Assembly: GCA_026646885.1 (NCBI GenBank)
Contig: JAPKHK010000001.1
Location: 248,001-312,000 of the forward strand
Direction: 5' to 3'
DNA from: Casimicrobiaceae bacterium
Lineage (GTDB): Bacteria; Pseudomonadota; Gammaproteobacteria; Burkholderiales; Casimicrobiaceae
Length of the DNA: 64,000 nt
Below are positions 28,101 to 37,307 of the stretch, one piece after another. The translations under genes were made by a program, and so were the position numbers. The notes beneath the pieces were generated by a model. That model searched no databases. It had not been told where the DNA came from and worked only from the letters and a program-made list of their open reading frames with translations. Numbering within the stretch: position 1 is the stretch's first letter; every line of letters begins with the position of its first letter.

Positions 28101-29032
28101 CACAGCTGCGTGAGGCCCTAGGCGCGGCTGCAAGCCTCACTTTTGCCACCGCGGACCCGAGTTGGGAACGCACTGGCCTGACGCAGTGGGATTTCGGCGA
28201 GTTGCCCGAATCCATCGTCTTCCAGCGTCAGGGTCGGCAGCTGACTGGCTTCCCGGCCCTGATCGACGAGGGGCAGACGGTGAGTCTGCGGCTGCTTGAT
28301 ACTCAGGAAGACGCCCAGCGTGCGACGCGCGCGGGGGTGCTCCGCCTGCTTCGTCTGGAGCTGAAGGAGAGCTTGCGGCAGATTGCCAAGGCCCCGCCTG
28401 AATTCACGCCGATCGCCATCCAACTCCGGGTTCTGGGCAATGGCGAGGCGATCCTGGCCGAGGTCATCGACGCGATTTGCGACCGTGCCCTGGTCGGAGA
28501 GGACCCTCTGCCGCGTCACGCTGTCGCATTCGAGGAACAGAGAAAGCGGGCCAGGGCGCGACTCCCGGCCGTGACCGCGGCAGCCTGGCGGCAGCTCGCG
28601 GCGATCTCCGCGGAGTACCAGGAATTGGGGCGAGCCCTCGCCGGATTGACGCCGGGCGCCCGCAACTTGGCCGAAGAGGTCGGGGCGCAGCGTTCGGCGC
28701 TCGTTTACCCCGGCTTCCTTCGGGCGACACCCTGGGAAAAACTTGCCGAATTGCCCCGATATCTCAAGGCGGCGCGCCGAAGACTGGAAAAGTACCCGGA
28801 TGACCCCAGCCGCGACGCCCGGCATGCCGCAGCCATCCGGGCCATGTGGCAGCGCTGGGCAGACCGCTCGGCGGGGGCGGCTAGGCAGGGGCCGGTGCCG
28901 CAAGGACTGGCCGATTTTCGCTGGCAAATCGAGGAATGGCGGGTTTCTTTGTTTGCCCAGGAACTTCGCACGCCCTTTCCGGTGTCGCAAAAGCGTCTTG
29001 AGAAGCTCTGGGCGGAGCTTGCACCCCGATAA
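25142..29032 (+). CDS. hrpA: DEAH-box ATP-dependent RNA helicase HrpA
   Basis: HrpA is a large DEAH helicase, reported to act on stalled ribosomes. The 1296-residue protein has Walker A GETGSGKTTQLPK near residue 100, the DEAH box (LIIDEAHERSLNID) near 195, motif III SATLD, motif VI QRAGRCGRV, then the winged-helix/ratchet and an OB fold region, and a long HrpA C-terminal extension (DUF3418) of ~600 residues. The length agrees with the ~1300-residue E. coli protein. The start is set at ATG 25142 (MNKLHAADLRDCF); the frame stays open 60 bases further up, but without an ATG in that stretch. No clear SD is seen. Confidence 0.95.
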   Translation: MNKLHAADLRDCFARLPELNLLDEHRLRGQLARLTRARDASGQAAQKFRNDFAAAWQRAQARRDNRPRFDYPPELPVSARHEEIAAAIRSHPVVIVCGETGSGKTTQLPKICLEAGRGLRGLIGHTQPRRLAARSVAARIAEELGSRVGDAVGCKVRFSDRTGPQSYLKLMTDGVLLAEMQADRRFLAYDTLIIDEAHERSLNIDFLLGYLKQLLPRRGDLRVVITSATLDAVRFAQHFGGAPVIEVSGRGYPVEIWHRPLAREEDDDEIELEEAVAEAVQELTRLGRGDVLVFLPGEREIRETAELLRGRLKPGTELLPLFARLSLAEQQRVFHPTGSARVVLATNVAETSVTVPGIHYVVDSGLARIARYSVRNKIELLQIEKISRASANQRAGRCGRVAPGICIRLYGEDDYANRAAHTDPEILRSSLAAVVLRMLALGLGDIEAFPFLDPPAPKAIADGVQLLQELGAVDQRRGLTAVGRDLSRLPIEPRLARMVLAAREQGCLREVLIIAAGLSVPDPRERPVEQQEAAAQAQARFRDERSDFLSLLRLWEFYGEVLRQEMTHRKQVARCRAAFLSWLRLTEWRDIHTQLCQQLLELGWHLPGAETPPASYESIHRALLSGLLGNVACRAEDGDYFLGARGLKLHLHPSSGVPRKGVQWLVAAELAETTRLYARCVARVEAGWIEDAAVPLLKRSYFDPRWEKSSGQVVASERVLLNGLVLARGRRVSYGAIAPGEAHEIFLRRALVERDFETKAPFFEHNGRLIEAVRELEHKARRQDVLVEDEVIYEFYAARVPEDICTAAGFEAWRQLAERVEPESLFLTREVLLRPGAGTVAEEQFPKTMKIAGVDLPLNYRFQPGHVLDGVTLTVPLALLNQIDPAVLDWLVPGLVRDKVNALVKTLPKSVRNRIFGQREFVTAFLETTPEGLQPLKRALAAFLEKRLGTSGLALDDWVPALPEHLAMNLRVVDESGKELAMGRGLAQLREALGAAASLTFATADPSWERTGLTQWDFGELPESIVFQRQGRQLTGFPALIDEGQTVSLRLLDTQEDAQRATRAGVLRLLRLELKESLRQIAKAPPEFTPIAIQLRVLGNGEAILAEVIDAICDRALVGEDPLPRHAVAFEEQRKRARARLPAVTAAAWRQLAAISAEYQELGRALAGLTPGARNLAEEVGAQRSALVYPGFLRATPWEKLAELPRYLKAARRRLEKYPDDPSRDARHAAAIRAMWQRWADRSAGAARQGPVPQGLADFRWQIEEWRVSLFAQELRTPFPVSQKRLEKLWAELAPR

Positions 29033-29208
29033 TTGGTATTTACAGGCGGTTGCTCGGGGTGTAGTTTAGACGGTAGCATGTGGGGGGGTGTATGCCGGAC
29101 GATCAGTGGCTGGGTCTGGCGTGCACCGAACCGCGCGGGAACCGGGTGCAGACTTGTTGAGTGGTTGACTAGCTACCTGGAAGATCATCATCTGATTAGG
29201 GGTCCAGC

Positions 29209-31758
29209 ATGTCCCCCGGCGAAGAGGCGGTCATGGGCGTTTTCAAGCTAAGCGATTACGAGGATCGGCGACAGAAAACCAATGCCGAGATCGGCCAAGA
29301 CTCGGCCAAACTGCTCGATGAGTGCCGGGACTTGGCGGTCCACAGGCTGCTGCTTTCATTCACCGCCATGCTCGACCGCCTCACTACGCTGCTTTTCGAG
29401 CAGGCCGAGAAGTCGATTCGCCACGACGACGTCAATCTCTTCCTTGCCGCTCGCACCCTCATCCAGAAGGAACGCGCACGCATCGCCGGAGAATTCGAGC
29501 GGGCATTGCGCACTGGGGTCGACGAAGGCATACGCAGCGGTGGCAAATCGGTAGAGGCGGACTTGGAATGGAATGCCGACAGCCTCAGCCTGGTCGATTC
29601 CGACGAAATTGAACAGGGCGTGGCCATGGGCAAGTTGGCGCGCACGATCGAAGAGGTCTGCCAGGAGCAGTTCACCGCCTTCAACCAGCGCGTCGGCTAC
29701 CTGCTGGGCAACGAAGAACTCGAACAGGCCAAGAACCCGCTGAGCCCGCAGGCGATATGTCGGGCCTTCAAAGATGCCTTCCAGGCGTTGCAGGCTGACA
29801 CCGAAATCAAGCTCGCAGTGCTGCGCCAACTCAACCAGAACATCCTCGGCGACATCAACTCGATTTACGCCGATCTTAACCGCCACCTGGTCAACGCGCA
29901 CGTCCTGCCGACCTTGCGTCCGACCTTGCGTCGCGTGCAGCGCCATGCTGCCAATCCCGCTCAGGCATCAGCCGGCGGACAGGCGGGAGCGGCACCTGGT
30001 GGTGCAGCGGGCATGGCGGGCGGTGAGTTCGCCGAGGGCGATGACGTGTTCGCCACCCTGCAATTCCTCCTCCAGCGCATGCAGGCGCGGGCCACGGGCC
30101 CGGGAGTAGGCATGCCCGCAGGCATGGGTGCAGGCATGGCCGGTGGAATGGCCGGCGGGGTTGCGGCCGCCTCGGGCATGGGCGGTCTGGGAGGCGCAGG
30201 GGGGTTGGCCGGGAGCGGGGCGGCCGGTCCAGTGTCCGCGGCTTCGGCACAGCAAGCCATGGCGACCGTTCTCGAGTCGCTCACCCAGCTGCAGCATGGC
30301 AACGGGCATTTCGTGCTCGCCAACGGATCTACGGTGGATCTCAACCTGCCTCTCAGCGGAGAGCAGAATATCCTCCGCGAGATCGGCTCCGCAGGCGTCG
30401 GAAATCTGGGTCAGGTCGACGCGATGACCATCGAACTGTTGGCGATGATCTTCGATTACGTCTACGAAGATCGCAACCTCGCGCCACAGATCAAAGCTCT
30501 GCTCGGACGCTTGCAGATTCCCGTCCTGAAGGCGGCGATGCTCGACAAGGCATTCTTCTCCAAGCGCTCCCACCCGGCGCGGCGACTCCTCGATCGCCTG
30601 GCCGAAGCGGGTATCGGCTGGTCGCCCGAAGCAGGTACCGATGACCCGCTCTACAAGGCCATCGAAGGAGTCGTCCAGCGCATCCAGGACGAATTCATCG
30701 ATCGCGTAGAAATTTTTGCCAATGAACTCGAAATCTTCGAGAAATTCCTGGAGGATGAAGAAAAGGCCGCCGAGGCGCTTGTTGAGTCATCCGCCGAGGA
30801 ATTGCACCAGCGTGACCGGAGCGAAATCGCTCGCCTGGTCGCTTTGGCCGAAATCGAACGACGCGCGGCTGCAGGCGTCGTCGAATCGATGCCCGATTTC
30901 CTGATTGGTTTCCTGCGCGAACGTTGGGTTGCGCCCTTGCAGCAAGCGCATTTCCGCGAAGGCGAAGATGGAGCGGCGTGGAAGAAGGCCGTTCAGACCA
31001 TGGACGACCTGATCTGGAGCATTCAACCAAAACGTACGGCCGAAGACAGGAAGCGGTTGGTGAGCCTTCTGCCAGGGCTGCTGCAGCGGCTTTACGCCGG
31101 ATTGCAGGGTATCGAGTGGGCTCCGGAAGCCCGCGAGGCTTTCCTCAGTCAATTGGTCGACGCTCATGCCGGTGCGGTCAAGGCCAGCCTGCTGCAAATG
31201 GCTCCTGGAGCGCCGGTGGTCGCCGGGCCGGGGCCGGTCGCGGCAGGAGCTGCCATGGCGACGACGTTGGCGGTCGGGGCTATCCCGCTGACCGTGGCCG
31301 ACTTGCCGCAGGGCGGTGACGCGATCGCGAAGGCGACGATGCCGCAGCCGAACATGGGCGGTATTCCTGATACCGTCGCGGCCGTCGCGCCGGCAACGAG
31401 TCAGTCGCTCACCGAAGCCACGATCGCCGCTGAGCGTGAGCGCGCCAACGCCGCACGCCGGCCCGAAGCAGGCTCAGCGAGCCGCATGGTGGCGACGCTC
31501 GTGCGCGGTTCCTGGATCGAGTTTGCCAATGACAAGAACGTTTGGGTGCGCAGCAAACTCGCATGGGTGAGCCCGCTGCGCGGCAATTATCTGTTTACCA
31601 ACCGGCAAGGCTACAAGGCCCTGGCCGTTTCCCGCGACGAACTGATCGAGCGCTTCCGGGCCAATCGCGCTCGGCTAGTCGATATCGAGCCGCTGATGGA
31701 TCGCGCGATCTCCAGCATGATGGAGACCTTGCACGAGCAGGTAGCCGAGCCCGCGTGA
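29209..31758 (+). CDS. DUF1631 family protein
   Basis: An 849-residue, mostly helical cytoplasmic protein of the DUF1631 family, common in beta- and gammaproteobacteria and sometimes mislabelled as thymidine phosphorylase. An N-terminal helical region (residues ~1-250) with DDVNLFLAARTLIQKERARI is followed by a low-complexity Gly/Met/Ala stretch (~295-345, MGAGMAGGMAGG-like), a central helical block with FDYVYEDRNLAPQIKALLGR and SHPARRLLDRLAEAG, and a C-terminal compact domain (~755-849; GSWIEFANDKNVWVRSKLAW) with PilZ-like features. The last may bind c-di-GMP, an inference. ATG 29209 follows AGGGG by 6 bases; ATG 29233 is an alternative. A strong terminator lies 23 bp after the stop, so it is a single-gene unit. 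Confidence 0.85.
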   Translation: MSPGEEAVMGVFKLSDYEDRRQKTNAEIGQDSAKLLDECRDLAVHRLLLSFTAMLDRLTTLLFEQAEKSIRHDDVNLFLAARTLIQKERARIAGEFERALRTGVDEGIRSGGKSVEADLEWNADSLSLVDSDEIEQGVAMGKLARTIEEVCQEQFTAFNQRVGYLLGNEELEQAKNPLSPQAICRAFKDAFQALQADTEIKLAVLRQLNQNILGDINSIYADLNRHLVNAHVLPTLRPTLRRVQRHAANPAQASAGGQAGAAPGGAAGMAGGEFAEGDDVFATLQFLLQRMQARATGPGVGMPAGMGAGMAGGMAGGVAAASGMGGLGGAGGLAGSGAAGPVSAASAQQAMATVLESLTQLQHGNGHFVLANGSTVDLNLPLSGEQNILREIGSAGVGNLGQVDAMTIELLAMIFDYVYEDRNLAPQIKALLGRLQIPVLKAAMLDKAFFSKRSHPARRLLDRLAEAGIGWSPEAGTDDPLYKAIEGVVQRIQDEFIDRVEIFANELEIFEKFLEDEEKAAEALVESSAEELHQRDRSEIARLVALAEIERRAAAGVVESMPDFLIGFLRERWVAPLQQAHFREGEDGAAWKKAVQTMDDLIWSIQPKRTAEDRKRLVSLLPGLLQRLYAGLQGIEWAPEAREAFLSQLVDAHAGAVKASLLQMAPGAPVVAGPGPVAAGAAMATTLAVGAIPLTVADLPQGGDAIAKATMPQPNMGGIPDTVAAVAPATSQSLTEATIAAERERANAARRPEAGSASRMVATLVRGSWIEFANDKNVWVRSKLAWVSPLRGNYLFTNRQGYKALAVSRDELIERFRANRARLVDIEPLMDRAISSMMETLHEQVAEPA

Positions 31759-31781
31759 TCGCACTCGCTTCCAAGAAGAAT

Positions 31782-31806
31782 GCGGGCGCAGGCCCGCGTT
31801 TTTTTT
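31782..31806 (+). terminator. Rho-independent terminator after the DUF1631 gene
   Basis: GCGGGC (31782-31787), a 4-base loop and GCCCGC (31792-31797) make a 6-bp GC stem followed by eight T residues (31799-31806). It lies 23 bp after the stop codon and is the standard form of an intrinsic terminator. Confidence 0.9.
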
Positions 31807-31935
31807 CGTAACGTCTCGACACTTCGCGTTCTTGGTGAAGAGGTCAGTCTCGGAGAAGCAGAAGCGATTTGTCGCAGAAGCCGTTTCATTGCTCCGGCAA
31901 GCAAACCGCAGAATCCCAGGTTCGCGTCCGCAGGC

Positions 31936-32955
31936 TCAGTTCTCGCTTAGGGCGCGCACGCACTCGGCAATCAAATCGGGGCCGCGATAGATGAAGCCGG
32001 TGTAGATCTGTACCAGCGTAGCGCCGGCCTCAATTTTGGCCCTGGCGTCCGCGCCCGAAAATACACCGCCGACTCCGATCACTGGTATGCGGCCTTCCAG
32101 GGCGTGGCATAGGGTCTTCAGCGCCTGGGTGGCGGGTTGGAAGACCGGTTTTCCGGAAAGACCGCCCGCCTCGCCGGCATTTGGCAGGCCCTCGACGCCG
32201 ACGCGAGACAGCGTGGTGTTGGTGGCGATCACGCCATCGATTCCGTGTGCCAGGAACTGGCTGGCAGCGGCATGGATGGCGGTTTCATCCAGATCGGGGG
32301 CTATTTTCACCGCCAGCGGCACATAGCGGCGGTGCATTTCGGAGAGCCGGCGCTGTTCCTCCTTGAGAGCATTTAGGAGCGCAGCGAGGGCGTTCGCTCC
32401 TTGCAGATCCCGCAGGTTCTTGGTGTTGGGGGAAGAGATGTTCACCGCGACGTAGCTTGCTCGAGGGTATACCTTGCGCAGGCAGGCGAGATAGTCGTCT
32501 GCTGCTCGTTCGATCGGCGTATCGACGTTCTTGCCGATATTGATGCCCAGAACGCCGCGATATCGACTGCGCGCAACATTGGCCAAGACGGCATCAACGC
32601 CGAGGTTGTTGAAGCCCATGCGATTGATCAGCGCATTCGCCTGGGGCAGTCGAAAGAGCCGAGGTCGCGGGTTACCGGGCTGTGGGCGGGGCGTTACCGT
32701 GCCAATTTCGATAAAGCCAAAGCCCAGCGCGCCCAATGCGTCGAGATGCGTACCATTTTTGTCGAGTCCCGCCGCGAGCCCCAGAGCATTCGGGAAATCC
32801 ACACCCATGGCACGCACAGAACGGCCCCCGGAGGTTGACCCAAGGCATCCGGCCACGCCGAGATTCGCTGCCAGGTCCATGCCGGCGAATGCCACCTGGT
32901 GGGCGGTTTCCGGGTCGAGCCGGAAGAGCAGGGGGCGAATTAACTGGTAGAGCAT
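31936..32955 (-). CDS. pyrD: Dihydroorotate dehydrogenase (class 2, quinone-linked)
   Basis: PyrD oxidises dihydroorotate to orotate in pyrimidine synthesis and passes electrons to the quinone pool. The 339-residue length and the N-terminal amphipathic segment ([20 protein letters not shown]) place it in class 2. [20 protein letters not shown] and [20 protein letters not shown] are the FMN-barrel signatures, [11 protein letters not shown] carries the catalytic Ser, and [10 protein letters not shown] and [15 protein letters not shown] bind the FMN phosphate. It is divergent from mltB, 107 bp apart. Confidence 0.96.
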   Translation of the reverse strand: MLYQLIRPLLFRLDPETAHQVAFAGMDLAANLGVAGCLGSTSGGRSVRAMGVDFPNALGLAAGLDKNGTHLDALGALGFGFIEIGTVTPRPQPGNPRPRLFRLPQANALINRMGFNNLGVDAVLANVARSRYRGVLGINIGKNVDTPIERAADDYLACLRKVYPRASYVAVNISSPNTKNLRDLQGANALAALLNALKEEQRRLSEMHRRYVPLAVKIAPDLDETAIHAAASQFLAHGIDGVIATNTTLSRVGVEGLPNAGEAGGLSGKPVFQPATQALKTLCHALEGRIPVIGVGGVFSGADARAKIEAGATLVQIYTGFIYRGPDLIAECVRALSEN

Positions 32956-33062
32956 TGCTGAGTTGCCGAGCCTGGGCTTGGGCCGTACTGGTTTGCTGCG
33001 GCCCTGGTCTTCTTGATGCGCTCATAATATCATCGACGCGGGGCGCGATTGGGAGTCACGAG

Positions 33063-34136
33063 TTGACGTGGGCAGTCTGTTGGCGAAAGTGTTGGTCTCT
33101 AGTATTGCTTGCACTCGGCACGCTACCCCTGGCTGCGCAAGGCAAGCCGCCGCGCCCGGGGGACTTCAGCAACTCCCAGGCAGCCGTCGCGTTTATCCGG
33201 GAGATGGTGCGCGAGCAGGGGTTTAGCGCGCGGCAGTTGCAGGCGCTTTTCAGTCGGGTGAAGCGCGAGCCCTTGGTGCTCGAAGCCATCAACCGACCAA
33301 TCGTCGCCCCACCCAAGTGGTACGAATACCAGGCCAATTTTCTGACCCCGGCCCGCATTCATGGCGGGCTGGAATACTGGCAGCGCAACGCGGCGGCTCT
33401 TGATCGAGTCGAGGCCCGATACGGTATCCCCGCAGAGGTCGTAGTCGCGATCATCGGCGTTGAGACCTTTTACGGTCGCAATACGGGCCGGTATCGCGTG
33501 ATCGACGCGCTGGCAACGCTTGCCTTCGAATATCCTCGCCGCGCCGACTTTTTTCGCAAGGAACTGACCCAATTCCTGTTGCTTGCTCGGGAGCAGCGCA
33601 TTTCACCGCTCATTCCGGAGGGGTCTTATGCCGGGGCCATGGGGTTGCCGCAGTTCATGCCCAGCAGCTACCGGCGCTATGCGGTGGACTTCAATGGCGA
33701 TGGCAAAGTGGACCTATGGCGTGACGGACCCGACGTGATTGGCAGTGTCGCCAATTTCTTGGCCGAGCACGGTTGGGCAGCGGGCGAGCCAGCTCTCGTG
33801 CCGGTGCGTGTGGCGCCCGAAGTGATCCCGGCGATGCCGGGTGCCGGCACGAGCCTGCGGCGCAGCTTGCGAGCCTGGATGGCGGACGGTGTGGAAGTGA
33901 ATGATGCGGGCCTCGTCCAGACCGATCCCATGGGCATGCTGGTCATGCTCGAGGGACCGGAAACCGAAGAATACCGCTTTGGCCTGCAAAATTTCCAAGT
34001 GCTAATGCGTTACAATCGTTCGCGGCTTTACGCCGCCGCGGTATGGGATTTGGCGCAAGCGCTGCGCAGTTCTCGCGGGGGCGGGTTATCGCCCGGCGCG
34101 CAGGCGGAGAATCGCGCGCAGCAGTCCTCGCGTTGA
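33063..34136 (+). CDS. mltB: Membrane-associated or periplasmic lytic murein transglycosylase B
   Basis: MltB-type lytic transglycosylase (GH103) cuts the glycan strands of peptidoglycan to give 1,6-anhydro ends. The 357-residue protein has catalytic Glu in VVAIIGVETFYGRNTGRY, the SYAGAMGLPQFMPSSY segment and an EF-hand-like DFNGDGKVDLW, as known for MltB. The start is taken as TTG 33063 because GGGAG (33050-33054) lies 8 bases before and because it gives a signal peptide (MTWAVCWRKCW... LGTLPLAAQG). There is no Cys at the cleavage site, so it is probably soluble in the periplasm. Earlier frame-open sequence (from 32736) is pyrD in reverse. Its 3' end overlaps pgi by 51 bp. Confidence 0.9.
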   Translation: MTWAVCWRKCWSLVLLALGTLPLAAQGKPPRPGDFSNSQAAVAFIREMVREQGFSARQLQALFSRVKREPLVLEAINRPIVAPPKWYEYQANFLTPARIHGGLEYWQRNAAALDRVEARYGIPAEVVVAIIGVETFYGRNTGRYRVIDALATLAFEYPRRADFFRKELTQFLLLAREQRISPLIPEGSYAGAMGLPQFMPSSYRRYAVDFNGDGKVDLWRDGPDVIGSVANFLAEHGWAAGEPALVPVRVAPEVIPAMPGAGTSLRRSLRAWMADGVEVNDAGLVQTDPMGMLVMLEGPETEEYRFGLQNFQVLMRYNRSRLYAAAVWDLAQALRSSRGGGLSPGAQAENRAQQSSR

Positions 34137-35732
34137 CCCATCTAGAGATGGGGGCTCAGTGCCCTCGCGCAGCGCTGCCAGCAACGGCGCAGCAAGCGAT
34201 TTGCCCAGCTCCACGCCCCACTGATCGAAGGAATTGATTCCCCAGAGCACGCCCTGCATGAAGGTCTTGTGCTCGTAGAGCGCGAGGATCTGGCCGAGAC
34301 GTCGAGCATCGACCCGCGGCATCAGTATCGTAGTCGAGGGACGCCCGCCGGCGAAGCGACGATGCCGCGCGAGCTCTGGCACGCCGGATTGTTCGGCGAG
34401 CGCATCGGCTTGCGATTTGCCCTGCAGAAAGGCCTGGGCCTGCGCCAAGGCGTTCGCCAAGAGTATCTCTTGATGCTCGGCCAAGTCACTCTCCCCACGG
34501 GCGGCAAGCACGAAATCGACGGGCGCGCCGCTGCCTTGGTGGAGCCACTGAAAATAGGCATGTTGGCCGCTCGTGCCCACAGTTCCCCAGAGCGCTGGGC
34601 ACGCGGGGTATTCGAGGCATTCGCCATCGCGGCGGACGGACTTGCCGTTGCTTTCCATTTCCAATTGTTGGAGATAGGGCGTTAGCAGTTCCAGACCACG
34701 GGCGTAAGGGACCGCGACCAGATCGGGATATCCCAGGAAGTTGCGGTTCCAGACCCCAAGCATGGCCATCAGCACGGGCGCATTGCGATCGAGGGAGGTA
34801 TCGCGCAAGTGCCGATCGAGTTCGTGAGCTCCCTGCAGAAATTCGTCGAACACATCCGGGCCAACCTGGGCAACGACCGGAAATCCGACCGCAGACCAGA
34901 CCGAAAACCTGCCACCAACCCAATCCCACATGGGCAAGATGTGCGCCTCGTCGATTCCGAACGCCAACGCCGCACGGGTATTCGCGGTCACAGCGAGAAA
35001 GTGCGCACCCAGCTTGGCTTGCTCGCCCAGCCTCGCGTGCAGCCAAGATTTCGCACTGATCGCATTGCGCAACGTCTCTTGCGTGGTGAAGGTCTTCGAG
35101 GTGACCACGAACAGTGTCTCCTCGGGTACCACGCGCGCCAAGACCCGGCATAACTCCGCGGCATCGACATTGGCCACGAAGGAAGTCTGCACGCCCATCC
35201 CACCGCTTGCAGATAAGGCATCGCACACCAAGCGCGGCCCAAGATCCGAGCCGCCAATGCCCAGGTTGACGATCCACCGCAGAGGTTTTCCGGTCGCTCC
35301 TCGCCAGCGCTGGCCGTGCAGCTCTTGCGCGAGGGCGTAGGTGCGTCGGCGCGCCGAAAGAATCTGCGCGGCCAAGTCCGGGTCGACACCGGAACTGAGG
35401 GAAGTCTCCGGGAGACGCAGCGCCCAATGCATTGCTGCCCGCTGTTCGGTGTTGTTCACTGCGGCACCGGAAAACAGCGCCTCGATCCACGCCGGCACGT
35501 GCATCGCCTCCGCCAAACGCAGGAGCTCGCCCAAAACCTTCGTATTCCAGCGCTGCTTGGAAAAATCGAGCAACAGGTTTCCCGCTTCGCAGGACCAGTT
35601 CTCGAAGCGCAGGGGGTCGCCCCGGAACAGCGCCTGGAGATCGGTCGCCTGAGGATTGCGCGCCAGGCCCGTCAGAGCGCTCCATGCGGGTGTTGCGACG
35701 GGGTTGACGGTTGGAGGAAGCGCACGCGGCAT
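34086..35732 (-). CDS. pgi: Glucose-6-phosphate isomerase
   Basis: Pgi interconverts glucose-6-phosphate and fructose-6-phosphate. The 548-residue length is that of the E. coli type. Phosphate-binding sequences TSKTFTTQETLRNA and the signature FDQWGVELGKSLA are present, with GIGGSDLGPRLV near residue 155 and the catalytic Glu/His region near 355-390 (GTSGQHAYFQWLHQG). The gene is convergent to mltB and the last 51 bp of the two genes overlap antisense; the pgi C-terminus (STRGLLRAILRLRAGR) may therefore be constrained by mltB. Confidence 0.95.
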   Translation of the reverse strand: MPRALPPTVNPVATPAWSALTGLARNPQATDLQALFRGDPLRFENWSCEAGNLLLDFSKQRWNTKVLGELLRLAEAMHVPAWIEALFSGAAVNNTEQRAAMHWALRLPETSLSSGVDPDLAAQILSARRRTYALAQELHGQRWRGATGKPLRWIVNLGIGGSDLGPRLVCDALSASGGMGVQTSFVANVDAAELCRVLARVVPEETLFVVTSKTFTTQETLRNAISAKSWLHARLGEQAKLGAHFLAVTANTRAALAFGIDEAHILPMWDWVGGRFSVWSAVGFPVVAQVGPDVFDEFLQGAHELDRHLRDTSLDRNAPVLMAMLGVWNRNFLGYPDLVAVPYARGLELLTPYLQQLEMESNGKSVRRDGECLEYPACPALWGTVGTSGQHAYFQWLHQGSGAPVDFVLAARGESDLAEHQEILLANALAQAQAFLQGKSQADALAEQSGVPELARHRRFAGGRPSTTILMPRVDARRLGQILALYEHKTFMQGVLWGINSFDQWGVELGKSLAAPLLAALREGTEPPSLDGSTRGLLRAILRLRAGR

Positions 35733-35858
35733 TACGATGACCCTCGACGGCCGGATGCGCGCGACTATAACAGATGCGCCGCGGCGACGGCGAGGGACAG
35801 CGAGGCAGCGGGTAGCTTATAATTGCGCCAGTCCACTCCAGCCGAATCGGGCCGATTG

Positions 35859-36614
35859 ATGCGCATCCTCTTGAGCAATGACGACGGCTATTTCGCGCCG
35901 GGCCTAGCCTGCCTCGCTGGGGCGCTTTCCGAACATGCCGAAATCGTCGTGGTTGCTCCCGAGCGTGACCGCAGCGGCGCTAGCAATTCGCTCACTTTGG
36001 ATCGGCCGCTGACCGTACGCAAGGCGCCGAACGGCTATCTGTATGTCAATGGCACGCCGACCGACTGCGTGCACTTGGCGGTGACGGGCCTTCTGGAAGC
36101 GATGCCGGACATGATCGTTTCGGGCATCAATCTCGGAGCCAATATGGGGGACGACACCATCTATTCCGGGACCGTGGCGGCCGCGACCGAGGGCTTCTTG
36201 CTCGGTATTCCATCGATCGCGATTTCGCTGGTCACGCGGCACGATGGTGGCGGAGCGGAGCATTTTGAAACGGCGGCGCAGGTGGCCGCACAATTGGTTC
36301 AGCGCTTCCAGAGACAACGGGGCTCAGCTCCTTGGTTACTCAATGTCAACGTGCCCAATGCACCCGCGGAGGTTATGGGCGAGTGGCAGGTCACCCGACT
36401 GGGTAAGCGGCACAAGGCCGAACCAATGATTCGCCAGCAGAGTCCGCGGGGGGAGGCGATCTACTGGGTGGGCGCCGCTGGGCCTGCTGCGGATGCCGGC
36501 GAAGGCACCGATTTTGCAGCCGTCGCCAACGGCAATGTGTCGATTACGCCCTTGCAGATGGACCTCACCTACTACAATGAAATGCGAGCCGTAGAGGCTT
36601 GGCTGCAGCGCTGA
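35859..36614 (+). CDS. surE: 5'/3'-nucleotidase SurE
   Basis: SurE is a metal-dependent 5'/3'-nucleotidase linked to stationary-phase survival. [16 protein letters not shown] at the very start contains the Asp-Asp metal ligands; [12 protein letters not shown] (Ser/Asn ligands) and [21 protein letters not shown] are further family signatures. The 251-residue length is normal. The ATG at 35859 is chosen over the in-frame codon at 35823 because it lands exactly on the family N-terminus. It is followed after 18 bp by pcm and then nlpD, the widely conserved surE-pcm-nlpD order. Confidence 0.96.
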   Translation: MRILLSNDDGYFAPGLACLAGALSEHAEIVVVAPERDRSGASNSLTLDRPLTVRKAPNGYLYVNGTPTDCVHLAVTGLLEAMPDMIVSGINLGANMGDDTIYSGTVAAATEGFLLGIPSIAISLVTRHDGGGAEHFETAAQVAAQLVQRFQRQRGSAPWLLNVNVPNAPAEVMGEWQVTRLGKRHKAEPMIRQQSPRGEAIYWVGAAGPAADAGEGTDFAAVANGNVSITPLQMDLTYYNEMRAVEAWLQR

Positions 36615-36632
36615 GGGGGAGCCGAGCCGTTG

Positions 36633-37307
36633 GTGCACAGCGACCGCTTCTCCGGCATCGGCATGACCTCCGTGCGTACTCGCCAGCGCATGGTCGAGCG
36701 ACTGCGCGAGCAAGGCATACGGGACGAAGTGGTTCTGGCGGCGATGCAGGCGGTTCCGCGCCACATCTTCGTCGACGAGGCGCTCGCCTCGAGGGCCTAT
36801 GAGGATTCGGCCTTGCCGATCGGCTTCGGCCAAACCATCTCCCAACCCTGGGTGGTGGCGCGGATGTGCGAACTGCTGCGCGCGGGCAAGCCACTGGGCG
36901 CCGTGCTTGAAGTGGGCACGGGCTGCGGCTACCAAACCGCCGTGCTGGCGCAGTTCTGTCAAGAAGTTTATTCGGTGGAGCGCATCGGCGCATTGCTTGC
37001 CAAGGCCCGACGGAACTTGCTGAGCTTGCGCGCAACCAATGTCAGGCTCAAGCACGCCGACGGAGCGGCCCGCTTGCCCGAGAACCTGCGGTTCGAAGGT
37101 ATCATCGTTGCCGCTGGGTCCGCGCAGCTGCCTATGGCTCTGACGGAACAGCTTCTGGAAGGCGGAAGGCTGGTGCTTCCCCTGACTCTGCCAAAGGGCG
37201 TGGGCGGTGACCAGCGCCTGGTGGTAGTGGAGAAGACGGCCACGGGTTTGCAAGAAGCCGCCTATGAGGCGGTGCGATTTGTTCCCTTGCTTTCAGGAAT
37301 GGCATGA
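36633..37307 (+). CDS. pcm: Protein-L-isoaspartate O-methyltransferase
   Basis: Pcm methylates isoaspartyl residues in aged proteins so that they can revert to aspartate. The 224-residue protein has VPRHIFVDEALASRAYEDSALPIG (split here: VPRHIFV near residue 42 and YEDSALPIGFGQTIS), the SAM-binding VLEVGTGCGYQTAVLAQ, and VERIGALLAKAR. GTG 36633 is preferred; a TTG just before it (36630) is equally placed relative to GAGGGGGA (36613-36620). The stop overlaps the nlpD start (ATGA), so they are coupled. Confidence 0.95.
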   Translation: MHSDRFSGIGMTSVRTRQRMVERLREQGIRDEVVLAAMQAVPRHIFVDEALASRAYEDSALPIGFGQTISQPWVVARMCELLRAGKPLGAVLEVGTGCGYQTAVLAQFCQEVYSVERIGALLAKARRNLLSLRATNVRLKHADGAARLPENLRFEGIIVAAGSAQLPMALTEQLLEGGRLVLPLTLPKGVGGDQRLVVVEKTATGLQEAAYEAVRFVPLLSGMA

